Made by a program: the position numbers and the translations under genes
NCBI RefSeq assembly: GCF_014196845.1
Contig: NZ_JACIEM010000002.1
Location: 1-64,000, forward strand
Direction: 5' to 3'
Length of the DNA stretch: 64,000 nt
DNA from: Aurantimonas endophytica
GTDB lineage: Bacteria > Pseudomonadota > Alphaproteobacteria > Rhizobiales > Rhizobiaceae
Notes under the pieces: generated by a model
What the model was told of the DNA's origin: nothing
What the model saw: the letters and a program-made list of their open reading frames with translations, nothing else
Databases searched by the model: none
Shown here: in pieces, positions 7,239-15,337 of the stretch
Numbering within the stretch: position 1 is the stretch's first letter
How the letters are laid out: each line of letters starts with the position of its first letter

Positions 7239-8804
7239 ATGAGCGCCCTTTTCGACCGCTACGCCATCGTCGACTGGTCGGCATCCAACGCGCCGGCCAG
7301 GGGCAAGGATTCGATCTGGATCGCCTTTGCCGAACGCGAGGGCACCGAGACGCGGCTGGTCGAGACGCTCAACCCGCCGACGCGGGCCGCCGCGATGGCG
7401 CGGCTGGAGGCCTATTTCCGCCAGGCACTGGCGGACGAAAAGCGGGTCTTCGCCGGTTTCGACTTTCCCTTCGGCTATCCGGCCGGCGGCGCGGCGGCGA
7501 TCGCCGGCAGCCCCGACTGGCGCGCCCTCTGGGGCTTCTTCGCCGATGCGCTGCAGGACCTGGAGAGCAACACCAACAACCGCTTCGAGGTGGCCGGACG
7601 GCTGAACCGCGAGCAGCTCGCCGGCATGCCGATGTATTGGGGCCGGCCGATGCACCAGGTGGTGCCGGGCCTCTCCGCGACCAAACCCGATCCCTATCCC
7701 GCCGGCCTGCCGGAAAAGCGCGTGGCAGAAGCGCGGGCCGGCAAGGCCCAGCCGGTCTGGAAGCTGAACTTCACCGGCAGCGTCGGCAGCCAGGCGATCA
7801 CCGGCATCGCCCGGCTCGAACAGCTGCGGCGCAACCCGGAATTCGCCGATCATTTGGCCGTCTGGCCGTTCGAGACGCGCTTTGCCTCGGCGCTGACGGC
7901 GCCGATCGTGCTGGCGGAAATCTATCCCGGCCTGATCAGGATCGAGCAGGGCGATAAATCCGCGATCGACGAGGCGCAGGTCGAGACGCTGGCGACGATC
8001 TTCAGCCGCTTCGACGCCGACGGGCGCTTCGGCGAACTGCTCGCCGCGCCGACCGACCTGCCGGCCGACCAGGCCGCGGCCGTGGTGGCGGAGGAGGGCT
8101 GGATCGTCGGCCTCGGGCACCGGCTGGCCGAGGCGCTCGGCGAGGACGATCCGGAGGCCTATGTCGCGCCGGGCGCGCGGCTCAACTATCTGCGCGATCC
8201 CGACGCGATCTATGCCGAGAGCTTCCGGCTGATCCGCGCCGAGACGGACCTCACGCAACTGCCGGACGACGCGCAGGACCTGGCGATCCGGCTGGTCCAT
8301 GCCTGCGGCATGCCGGAGATCGTCGCCGACCTCCTGCTCTCGCAGGATGCGATCGCCGCGGGCAAGGCGGCGCTGGCGGCCGGCGCGCCGATCCTCTGCG
8401 ACAGCGAGATGGTCGCGCATGGCGTCATTCCCGGCCGGCTGCCGCAGCAGAACAAGATTGTCTGCCGGCTCTCCGATCCGCGCACAAGGCGCATCGCCGA
8501 GCGTGACGGCACGACGCGGTCGGCCGCCCAGGTGGACCTCTGGAGCGAGCTGATGGAGGGCGCGGTCGTCGCCATCGGCAACGCCCCGACGGCCCTGTTC
8601 CGCCTGCTCGAGCGGCTCGACGAGGGCGCGCCGCGGCCGGCGCTGATCATCGGCATGCCCGTCGGCTTCGTCGGCGCGGCCGAATCCAAGGCCGAGCTGG
8701 TGCGCGATTCGCGCGGTATCCCCTATGTCACGATCGCCGGCCGCCGCGGCGGCAGCGCCATGGCGGCGGCCGCCGTCAACGCGCTCGCCAAGGGGCTCGA
8801 CTGA
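7239..8804 (+). CDS. cobH: Fusion of an unknown DWSA-type domain with precorrin-8X methylmutase
   Basis: A 521-residue protein. Residues 316-521 are a full CobH/CbiC methylmutase (about 206 residues, the family's normal size), with the catalytic histidine at 354 (RLVHACG) and the conserved LCDSEMVAHG block. It moves a methyl group from C11 to C12 to give hydrogenobyrinate or cobyrinate. Residues 1-312 form a separate domain with Asp-Trp-Ser-Ala at 12-15 and GFDFPFGYP at 73-81. Paired acidic residues after short hydrophobic strands recall RNase-H-fold families such as DUF429, but I cannot name its activity. There is no start codon near the junction, so the fusion is real. cobL follows after two bases. 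Confidence 0.88.
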   Translation: MSALFDRYAIVDWSASNAPARGKDSIWIAFAEREGTETRLVETLNPPTRAAAMARLEAYFRQALADEKRVFAGFDFPFGYPAGGAAAIAGSPDWRALWGFFADALQDLESNTNNRFEVAGRLNREQLAGMPMYWGRPMHQVVPGLSATKPDPYPAGLPEKRVAEARAGKAQPVWKLNFTGSVGSQAITGIARLEQLRRNPEFADHLAVWPFETRFASALTAPIVLAEIYPGLIRIEQGDKSAIDEAQVETLATIFSRFDADGRFGELLAAPTDLPADQAAAVVAEEGWIVGLGHRLAEALGEDDPEAYVAPGARLNYLRDPDAIYAESFRLIRAETDLTQLPDDAQDLAIRLVHACGMPEIVADLLLSQDAIAAGKAALAAGAPILCDSEMVAHGVIPGRLPQQNKIVCRLSDPRTRRIAERDGTTRSAAQVDLWSELMEGAVVAIGNAPTALFRLLERLDEGAPRPALIIGMPVGFVGAAESKAELVRDSRGIPYVTIAGRRGGSAMAAAAVNALAKGLD

Positions 8805-8806
8805 CC

Positions 8807-10087
8807 ATGGCCGACCCGATGCGGCCCTGGCTGACGGACCATGACGACGACGACAAGCCGGCGGAGGCGCTGCCGGACAGCCCGTGGCTGACGGTGATCG
8901 GCATCGGCGACCGCGGGCTGGACAGCCTGTCGGAAGAGGCGCGGCAGCTGCTGGCCGATGCGACGACCGTCTTCGGCGGCGAGCGGCACCTTGCCATGCT
9001 CGGCGACACCGACGCGGAGACGATTCCCTGGGCGTCGCCCTTCGCGGACTCGATCGAGCGCCTCGCCGCCTGCGCCGGGACCCCGACCGTCGTGCTCGCG
9101 ACCGGCGACCCGATGTGGTTCGGCGTCGGCGCGACGCTGACCCGGCATTTTCCGCCCGAGGTGATGCGCGTGCTGCCTGCGCCGGCGGCCTTCCAGCTGG
9201 CCGCGGCAAGGCTCGGCTGGCCGCTGCAGGACTGCGCCTGCCTCACCGTCCATGGGCGCCCGGTTGAGGCCGTCGCGCGGGCTCTGGCCCCCGGCGCCCA
9301 GCTGCTGATCTATTCGGCCGACGGCCGGTCGCCGCAGGCGCTGGCGCGGCTGCTGACCGGCCGGGGCTACGGTCCGAGCCGGATGATCGTGCTGGAGCAT
9401 CTCGGCGGCGAACGCGAGCGGATGCGCGAGACGACGGCTATCGGCTTCGATCTCGACGATATCGCCGATCTCAACACCGTGGCGGTGGCCTGCGTCGCCG
9501 GCCGCGCGGCCGAGCCGCGCCCCCTGGTTGCCGGGCTTCCCGACGACGCCTTCGTCCACGACGGCAAGATGACCAAGCGCGTCTTGCGGGCGCTGGCCAT
9601 CGCGGCGCTGGCGCCGATGCAGGGCGAACTCCTCTGGGATGTCGGCGCCGGGTCGGGCTCGATCTCGGTCGAGTGGCTGCGAAGCGCCGTCCGGGCCCGC
9701 GCCATCGCCATCGAGCCGGTCGAGGCGCGCCGGGCGATGATCGCCGAGAACGCCGCGACGCTTGGCGTGCCGGAACTGTTGGTCGTCGGCGATACGGCGC
9801 CGGCCGCCTTCGAGGGGCTCGACCAGCCGGATGCCGTATTCATCGGCGGGGGCCTGACGGACGGCGTCTTCGACGCGGCATGGGAGGCGCTGCGGCCGGG
9901 CGGCCGCATGGTCGCGCATGCCGTGACGCTGGAGTCCGAGGCGCTGCTGATCGCGCTGCATGAGAGGCTGGGTGGCGAACTGATGCGCGTTTCGGTGGAG
10001 CGGGCCGAGAAGGTCGGCCCCTATCGCGGCTTCAAGCCGTCGATGACCGTCATCCACTGGCACGTGACCAAGGGCGGCGGCCGATGA
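8807..10087 (+). CDS. cobL: Precorrin-6Y C5,15-methyltransferase (decarboxylating), CbiE-CbiT fusion
   Basis: A 426-residue bifunctional enzyme. The N-terminal CbiE-type tetrapyrrole methylase (about 27-230) contains LATGDPMWFGVG near 97-108. The C-terminal CbiT-type methyltransferase (about 245-426) has DGKMTKR at 252-258 and the SAM-binding GAGSGS at 280-285. It methylates C5 and C15 and removes the C12 acetate carboxylate. The first 26 residues (Asp-rich) are outside the fold, so a slightly later start is possible. Its TGA overlaps the cobI ATG as ATGA. Confidence 0.93.
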   Translation: MADPMRPWLTDHDDDDKPAEALPDSPWLTVIGIGDRGLDSLSEEARQLLADATTVFGGERHLAMLGDTDAETIPWASPFADSIERLAACAGTPTVVLATGDPMWFGVGATLTRHFPPEVMRVLPAPAAFQLAAARLGWPLQDCACLTVHGRPVEAVARALAPGAQLLIYSADGRSPQALARLLTGRGYGPSRMIVLEHLGGERERMRETTAIGFDLDDIADLNTVAVACVAGRAAEPRPLVAGLPDDAFVHDGKMTKRVLRALAIAALAPMQGELLWDVGAGSGSISVEWLRSAVRARAIAIEPVEARRAMIAENAATLGVPELLVVGDTAPAAFEGLDQPDAVFIGGGLTDGVFDAAWEALRPGGRMVAHAVTLESEALLIALHERLGGELMRVSVERAEKVGPYRGFKPSMTVIHWHVTKGGGR

Positions 10088-10827
10088 GCGGCACGCTCTA
10101 CGGGCTCGGCGTCGGGCCGGGCGATCCCGAACTGCTGACGCTGAAGGCGCTGCGCATCCTGCAGGCGGCGCCGGTCGTCGCCTATCCGGCGCCCGATCAC
10201 GGCACCAGCTTCGCCCGCTCGATCGTCGCCGCGCATCTGGCACCGCACCAGGAAGAGATCCCGATCGTCGTGCCGATGCGCGTCGAGCGGTTTCCGGCCG
10301 CCGCGGTCTACGACGAGGCAGCGTCCGCGATCGCCGACAGGCTCGCCGCGGGCCATGACGTCGCCGTGCTCTGCGAGGGCGACCCGTTCTTCTACGGCTC
10401 CTTTATGTATCTGTTCGAGCGGCTGGCGGATCGTTTCCCCACGGAGATCGTCCCGGGCGTGACTTCCGTCTCCGCCGCCTCGGCCCGGTTGCGGCGCCCG
10501 CTCGCGGCGCGCAACGACGTCCTCACCGTGCTGCCCGCGCCGCTCGACGATGAGGCGCTGGCGGCGCGCATCGGCGCCTGCGAGGCCTTCGCGATCATCA
10601 AGCTCGGCCGGCATTTCGACCGGGTCCGTGCCCTGCTGGAGCGGCTCGGTCTCGTCGACCACTGCGCGCTCTGCGAGCGCGTCACGCTCGACGCCGAGCG
10701 CATCGTGCCGCTGGCCGGGATCGAGGGCGATGTGCCGTATTTCTCGATGATCCTCGGCTATCGCGGCGCGGAAGCGGCGATCCTGCGCGGGCTCGGGGCC
10801 CAGCCAGCAGCGGAATCCGCATCATGA
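10084..10827 (+). CDS. cobI: Precorrin-2 / cobalt-factor II C20-methyltransferase
   Basis: A 247-residue SAM-dependent tetrapyrrole methylase with the family's N-terminal GVGPGDPELLTLKA (from residue 9) and mid-protein CEGDPFFYGSFMYL. It methylates C20 of the macrocycle, the first methylation committed to cobalamin after the precorrin-2 branch. Because a CbiX chelatase heads the operon, the substrate here is probably cobalt-factor II (CbiL function); sequence does not decide this. It overlaps both neighbours by four bases. Confidence 0.93.
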   Translation: MSGTLYGLGVGPGDPELLTLKALRILQAAPVVAYPAPDHGTSFARSIVAAHLAPHQEEIPIVVPMRVERFPAAAVYDEAASAIADRLAAGHDVAVLCEGDPFFYGSFMYLFERLADRFPTEIVPGVTSVSAASARLRRPLAARNDVLTVLPAPLDDEALAARIGACEAFAIIKLGRHFDRVRALLERLGLVDHCALCERVTLDAERIVPLAGIEGDVPYFSMILGYRGAEAAILRGLGAQPAAESAS

Positions 10828-12653
10828 GCAAGCCGGCCATCGTCATCCTCTCCGATTCCGCGCGTCCCGTCGCCGAGCGGATCGCCGCCGTCACCGGCGG
10901 CACCATCCATGGCGCGAGCGCCCGCTGCGCCGACGTCGCCGTCAATTTCGACAGCGTCGCCACGCATCTGCAGGCACTCTACGCTGAAGGCCGGCCGATC
11001 GTCGCGCTGATGGCGACGGGCGCGCTGGTGCGCATGCTGGCGCCGCTTCTCGCCGACAAGCTTCGCGAACCGCCGGTCGTCGCCGTCGCCGAGGACGGCT
11101 CGGCCGTGGTGCCGCTGCTCGGCGGCCACCACGGCGCCAACGATCTTGCCCGGGCGATCGCCGCGGCACTGGGCACGGCGGCGGCGATCACCACGGCCGG
11201 CGATTTGCGCTTCGGCGTCGCGCTGGACGCGCCACCGCCGGGATGGCGGCTGGAAAACCCCGATTTCGCCAAGTCGGCCATGGCCGAGCTGGTGGCCGGC
11301 GGCACCGCGCGCCTCGCCGGATCGGCGCCCTGGCTGGAGGCCGCGCGGCTGAAACTCGCCGCCGACGGCGATGTTCTGCTGACGGTCACCGACGCTGCCC
11401 GCGCGCCCAATCCCGGCGAACTGCTCTATAGGACGCAGAACCTCGTGCTCGGTATCGGCAGCGAGCGCGGCGCGCCGGTGGACGAGGCGATCGCGCTGGC
11501 CGAGGCGACGCTGGCGGAAGCCGGTGTCAGCAAGCTGGCGATCGCCTGCGTCGTCTCCATTGACCTCAAGGCCGACGAGCCGGCGGTGCATGCGGTCGCT
11601 GCCCATTTCGGCGTCCCGGCGCGGTTCTTCGCCGCGTCCGCGCTGGAGGCGGAGGCCCCGCGCCTCGAAACGCCGTCCGAGATCGTCTTTGCCGAGACCG
11701 GCTGTCACGGCGTCGCCGAGGGCGCGGCCCTCGCCGCCGTCGGCGCCGAGGGCCGGCTGCGCCTCGCCAAGCGCAAGAGCCGCCGCGTCACGGCAGCTTT
11801 GGGTGAGGCGCCGCATCCGGTGGACGCCGCGAGGATCGGCCGGGCGCGCGGCACGCTGTTCGTCGTCGGGATCGGACCGGGCGGCGCCGAATGGCGCTCG
11901 CCGGAAGTGAGCCGCATGGTGGCTGAGGCCACCGACCTCGTCGGCTACTCGCTGTATCTCGACCTTTTGGGCCCGCTGGCCGACGGCAAGACACGGCACG
12001 ATTTCGCCCTCGGCGAGGAGGAGACCCGCGTGCGCCACGCCATGCTCCTCGCCGGCGAAGGCAGGAGGGTCGCCCTCATCTGCTCGGGCGACGCCGGCAT
12101 CTACGCCATGGCGACTTTGGTCTTCGAGCTTATCGAGAAGGGCGGCCTCGACGACGGCGCACGGCGTGCCGAGATCGTCGTCTCGCCCGGCATCTCGGCG
12201 CTGCAGGCCGCTGCCGCCCGCGCTGGGGCGCCGCTCGGGCATGATTTCTGCACCATCTCGCTGTCCGACCTTTTAACGCCCTGGGCCGACATCCAGACCC
12301 GCGTGCGCGCCGCGGCGGCGGCGGATTTCGTCATCGCCTTCTACAATCCCGTGTCGCGCAAACGCCGGACGCAGCTGGCCTTCGCCCGCGACGCGCTGCT
12401 GCAGCACCGCCCGGCCGAAACGCCGGTGATCCTCGCCACGAATCTCGGCCGTCCGGGCGAGCGCGTGCGGATCGTCACGCTCGCCGAACTCGACGTCGAC
12501 GACGTCGACATGCTGACCGTGGTGATCGTCGGCTCATCCGAAAGCCGCTGCTTCACGACGGGTGACGGCAAGGCCTGGGCCTATACGCCGCGCGGTTATG
12601 CCGGGAAGGCCGGGACGGGGATGGCGGGTGGAAGCAAGGGAGAAACCGCATGA
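10824..12653 (+). CDS. cobJ: CbiG-CobJ fusion: lactone opening plus precorrin-3B C17-methyltransferase
   Basis: A 609-residue fusion. Residues 1 to about 345 are CbiG, with ALMATGALVRMLAP near 61-74 and the hallmark LLGGHHGAN near 98-106. CbiG opens the delta-lactone of cobalt-precorrin-5A, releasing acetaldehyde. Residues about 350-609 are a CobJ/CbiH methylase (VVGIGPGG, then SGDAGIYAMATLVFE and FYNPVSRKR), which contracts the ring while methylating C17. A CbiG half is needed in the early-cobalt route, where no O2-dependent CobG acts. It starts in an ATGA overlap with cobI and ends in one with cobM. Confidence 0.92.
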   Translation: MSKPAIVILSDSARPVAERIAAVTGGTIHGASARCADVAVNFDSVATHLQALYAEGRPIVALMATGALVRMLAPLLADKLREPPVVAVAEDGSAVVPLLGGHHGANDLARAIAAALGTAAAITTAGDLRFGVALDAPPPGWRLENPDFAKSAMAELVAGGTARLAGSAPWLEAARLKLAADGDVLLTVTDAARAPNPGELLYRTQNLVLGIGSERGAPVDEAIALAEATLAEAGVSKLAIACVVSIDLKADEPAVHAVAAHFGVPARFFAASALEAEAPRLETPSEIVFAETGCHGVAEGAALAAVGAEGRLRLAKRKSRRVTAALGEAPHPVDAARIGRARGTLFVVGIGPGGAEWRSPEVSRMVAEATDLVGYSLYLDLLGPLADGKTRHDFALGEEETRVRHAMLLAGEGRRVALICSGDAGIYAMATLVFELIEKGGLDDGARRAEIVVSPGISALQAAAARAGAPLGHDFCTISLSDLLTPWADIQTRVRAAAAADFVIAFYNPVSRKRRTQLAFARDALLQHRPAETPVILATNLGRPGERVRIVTLAELDVDDVDMLTVVIVGSSESRCFTTGDGKAWAYTPRGYAGKAGTGMAGGSKGETA

Positions 12654-13426
12654 CCGTCCATTTCATCGGTGCCGGCCCTGGTGCGCCGGACCTGATCACC
12701 GTGCGGGGCTTGCGGCTGATCGAGGCCTGCCCTGTCTGCCTCTATGCCGGGTCGCTGGTGCCGGAAGAGGTGGTGAAGGCGGCGCCCGAAGGAGCCCGCG
12801 TGCTCGACACGGCGCCGATGAATCTCGACGAGATCATCGCCGAAATGCAGGCGGCGCATGCGGCCGGCCAGGACGTCGCGCGGGTGCATTCGGGCGACCC
12901 CTCGCTTTACGGCGCCGTCGCCGAGCAGATGCGCCGTCTCAGGGCGCTGGACATCCCCTTTGACGTCACGCCGGGCGTGCCCGCCTTCGCGGCAGCTGCC
13001 GCCGCGCTGCAGAAGGAACTGACCGTCCCGGAGATCTGCCAGACGGTGATCCTCACCCGCACCGCGATGAAATCCTCGCGCATGCCGGAGGGCGAGGAAC
13101 TCTCGACGCTCGGGAGAAGCGGCGCGACGCTCGCCATCCATCTGTCGGTGCGCAACATCCCGCATATCCAGCGCGAGCTCCTGCCGCTGCCGGCCTACGG
13201 GCCGGACTGCCCGGCGATCGTCGCCTATCGGGTCGGCTGGCCGGACGAGGCCTTCATCCATGGCACGCTCGCCGACATCCATGCGAAGGCCCGCGCGGCC
13301 AAGCTGACGCGCACGGCGCTGATCTTCGTCGGCCGCGCATTGGGGGCGGAGGATTTCGTCGATTCCCACCTCTACGATGCGACGCAGGTCCATCTGCTGC
13401 GGCCGAAACGCAAGGCGGCGGTCTGA
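12650..13426 (+). CDS. cobM: Precorrin-4 / cobalt-precorrin-4 C11-methyltransferase
   Basis: A 258-residue tetrapyrrole methylase (CobM/CbiF). It begins with the family motif FIGAGPGAPDLITVRG (residues 5-20) and has VHSGDPSLYGAVAEQM in the middle. It adds the C11 methyl group. It is the last gene of the cbiX-cobH-cobL-cobI-cobJ-cobM run. GGGAGAAA provides the ribosome-binding site inside the end of cobJ. It converges on cobK, leaving six bases between the stop codons. Confidence 0.94.
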   Translation: MTVHFIGAGPGAPDLITVRGLRLIEACPVCLYAGSLVPEEVVKAAPEGARVLDTAPMNLDEIIAEMQAAHAAGQDVARVHSGDPSLYGAVAEQMRRLRALDIPFDVTPGVPAFAAAAAALQKELTVPEICQTVILTRTAMKSSRMPEGEELSTLGRSGATLAIHLSVRNIPHIQRELLPLPAYGPDCPAIVAYRVGWPDEAFIHGTLADIHAKARAAKLTRTALIFVGRALGAEDFVDSHLYDATQVHLLRPKRKAAV

Positions 13427-13432
13427 GGCGGC

Positions 13433-14179
13433 TCAGGGCGCGATGGCGGCGATCATCTCCTCCACCGTGCGGACAACCGGCGGGGCGGGCTCCGGCGGGC
13501 GGTCGATCATGATCACGGGCAGGCCGAGTTCCCGCGCCGCCGCAATCTTGGCAAAGGAAGCGCTGCCGCCGGAGTTGCGGCAGACGAGATGGGTGACGGC
13601 GAGCCGAGCCAGCAGCGCAGCCTCGTCCGCGACGTCCGCCGAAGGCCGCGCCAGCACGATCTCCGCCGGGAACGCCAGCGGCGGCTCCGGTTCCTCGATC
13701 ATCCGCACGACCGGCCGCAGATCCGGCCGCGCCGCGAACGGCGACAGATGCTGGCGCCCCAGCGCCAGGAACGGCCGCGCATTAGCCGGCAAAGCATCGC
13801 GGGCGCCGGCGAGGCAGGCAACGGATGTCCAGCGGTCGCCGGCTTCGGCGACCCAGGGCGGGCGCACCAGCGCGATGCGGCGCGTGCCGGCGACCTCGGC
13901 CGCGCGGGCGGCATTGCGGCTGATCCCGGCGGCGAACGGGTGGGTGGCGTCGAGGAGGCAGGTCACGCTCTCCTGGGTCAGATACGCGGCGAGGCCGTCG
14001 CTGCCGCCGAAGCCGCCGACCCGGATCGCGCAATCCGCCGGCAGGACCGGCGTCGTGGTACGCCCGGCCAGCGACAGGACGATCCGCGCGTCCGGCCGCG
14101 CCGCGCGTAGTGCCGCGACCAGACGGTTGGCCTCGGCGGTGCCGCCCAGCACCAGGAACGTCTCAGCCGACCCGGGCAA
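13433..14179 (-). CDS. cobK: Precorrin-6A reductase (cobalt-precorrin-6A reductase)
   Basis: A 248-residue NAD(P)H-dependent reductase of the macrocycle. It begins FLVLGGTAEANRL (glycine-rich nucleotide site near residues 11-17), has DATHPFAAGISRNA in the middle, and has a late LVCRNSGG...FAKIAAARELGLPVIMIDRP stretch, all typical of CobK/CbiJ. The start is TTG 14179, which overlaps the upstream cbiD gene by 17 bases. No ATG or GTG lies closer to the glycine motif without truncating it. Confidence 0.9.
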   Translation of the reverse strand: MPGSAETFLVLGGTAEANRLVAALRAARPDARIVLSLAGRTTTPVLPADCAIRVGGFGGSDGLAAYLTQESVTCLLDATHPFAAGISRNAARAAEVAGTRRIALVRPPWVAEAGDRWTSVACLAGARDALPANARPFLALGRQHLSPFAARPDLRPVVRMIEEPEPPLAFPAEIVLARPSADVADEAALLARLAVTHLVCRNSGGSASFAKIAAARELGLPVIMIDRPPEPAPPVVRTVEEMIAAIAP

Positions 14180-15287
14180 GCACGCCTCCGTCGCGGTCGA
14201 CGATCAGCACCTCGACACCGACCGGCGCGCCGCGCAGGATCTCGAGCGCCGACTGTCGTGCCGCTTCCGCCACCTGCGCGGCGAGGTCGATGCCCTCCAC
14301 GTGCGCCATGTCCAGCACGGCTTTGGCGGTGTTGGCAGCAAGGATCTTGGGGCGCAGCGCCTCTGCGCGCTCCGGCGCGGCTGTGGCGACCATGTCAGCG
14401 AGGAAGGTCAGATCGACCTGGCTGCGGCCGGAATGCAGGTCCATCGCCCCCTGCGCCAGCTTGGTCAGCTTGGCGAAGCCGCCGGCGATGGTCAGCCGCT
14501 CGATCGGATGGGCGCGCAGATATTTGAGCAGCCCGCCGGCGAAGTCGCCCATGTCGAGCCAGGCGATCTCCGGCAGGTCCGGATAGAGCGCGTGGGCCGC
14601 CGCTTCACTGGTCGAGCCGGTGGCGCCGACGACGTGGACGAGCCCCGCGGCGCTGGCGACGTCGACGCCGCGATGGATCGAGTGGATCCAGGCGGCGCAG
14701 GAAAACGGATGGACGATGCCGGTCGTGCCGAGGATCGACAGGCCGCCGACGATGCCGAGGCGGGGGTTCCAGGTCTTTGCCGCCAGCGCCGCGCCGCCGG
14801 TGACGCCGATCTCCACCGAGACGTCGGCGGCCCTTCCATGCGCCGCGCAGAGCGTCGCGACGACGTCGCCGATCATCCGGCGGGGCACCGGGTTGATCGC
14901 CGGCTCGCCGGGCGGCAGCGGCAGGCCGGCGAGCGTCACCGTGCCGACGCCGTCGCCGGCGCGAAAGACGATGCCCGTGCCGGGGGCGCCGAAGCGCACC
15001 GTCGCGACGATCTCGGCCAGATGTGTCACGTCCGGATCGTCGCCGGCATCCTTGATGATCGTCGCCATGGCGCTGTCCGGCCCCAGCATATGGCGGTTCA
15101 GCGCGAAGGCGGGCGTCTCGCCCTTCGGCAGGGTGATGGTCACCGGATCGGGGAACTCGGCGGTGAACAGGGCCGTCAGCGCGGCCTTGGTCGCGGCGGT
15201 CGCGCAGGCGCCCGTCGTCCAGCCGCGGCGAAGCGGCCGGTCCGCTGCCGCCTGATCGCTCTTGTCCTCGCCGCGCCTGACGTTCAT
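14163..15287 (-). CDS. cbiD: Cobalt-precorrin-5B (C1)-methyltransferase
   Basis: A 374-residue CbiD. Near the N-terminus is the signature LRRGWTTGACATAATKAA (around residue 20), followed by many Gly-rich segments such as GVGTVTLAGLPLPPGEPAINPVP. It methylates C1 of the contracted ring after acetaldehyde loss and replaces CobF of the aerobic route. It is first in a two-gene minus-strand unit with cobK and is divergent from cobB, with only 50 bases between the starts for both promoters. Confidence 0.93.
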   Translation of the reverse strand: MNVRRGEDKSDQAAADRPLRRGWTTGACATAATKAALTALFTAEFPDPVTITLPKGETPAFALNRHMLGPDSAMATIIKDAGDDPDVTHLAEIVATVRFGAPGTGIVFRAGDGVGTVTLAGLPLPPGEPAINPVPRRMIGDVVATLCAAHGRAADVSVEIGVTGGAALAAKTWNPRLGIVGGLSILGTTGIVHPFSCAAWIHSIHRGVDVASAAGLVHVVGATGSTSEAAAHALYPDLPEIAWLDMGDFAGGLLKYLRAHPIERLTIAGGFAKLTKLAQGAMDLHSGRSQVDLTFLADMVATAAPERAEALRPKILAANTAKAVLDMAHVEGIDLAAQVAEAARQSALEILRGAPVGVEVLIVDRDGGVLARVG

Positions 15288-15337
15288 GGCAGGCTTATAG
15301 GCCGCGCCCGGACGGCCGCAAAGCAGGGAGGCCGATC

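Noticed and set aside
5892-9209. 1,105-codon minus-strand open frame over cbiX, cobH and cobL
   Set aside because: The plus strand carries three recognisable cobalamin genes with proper starts and overlaps. The antisense frame is Arg/Asp/Gly-rich with no domain.
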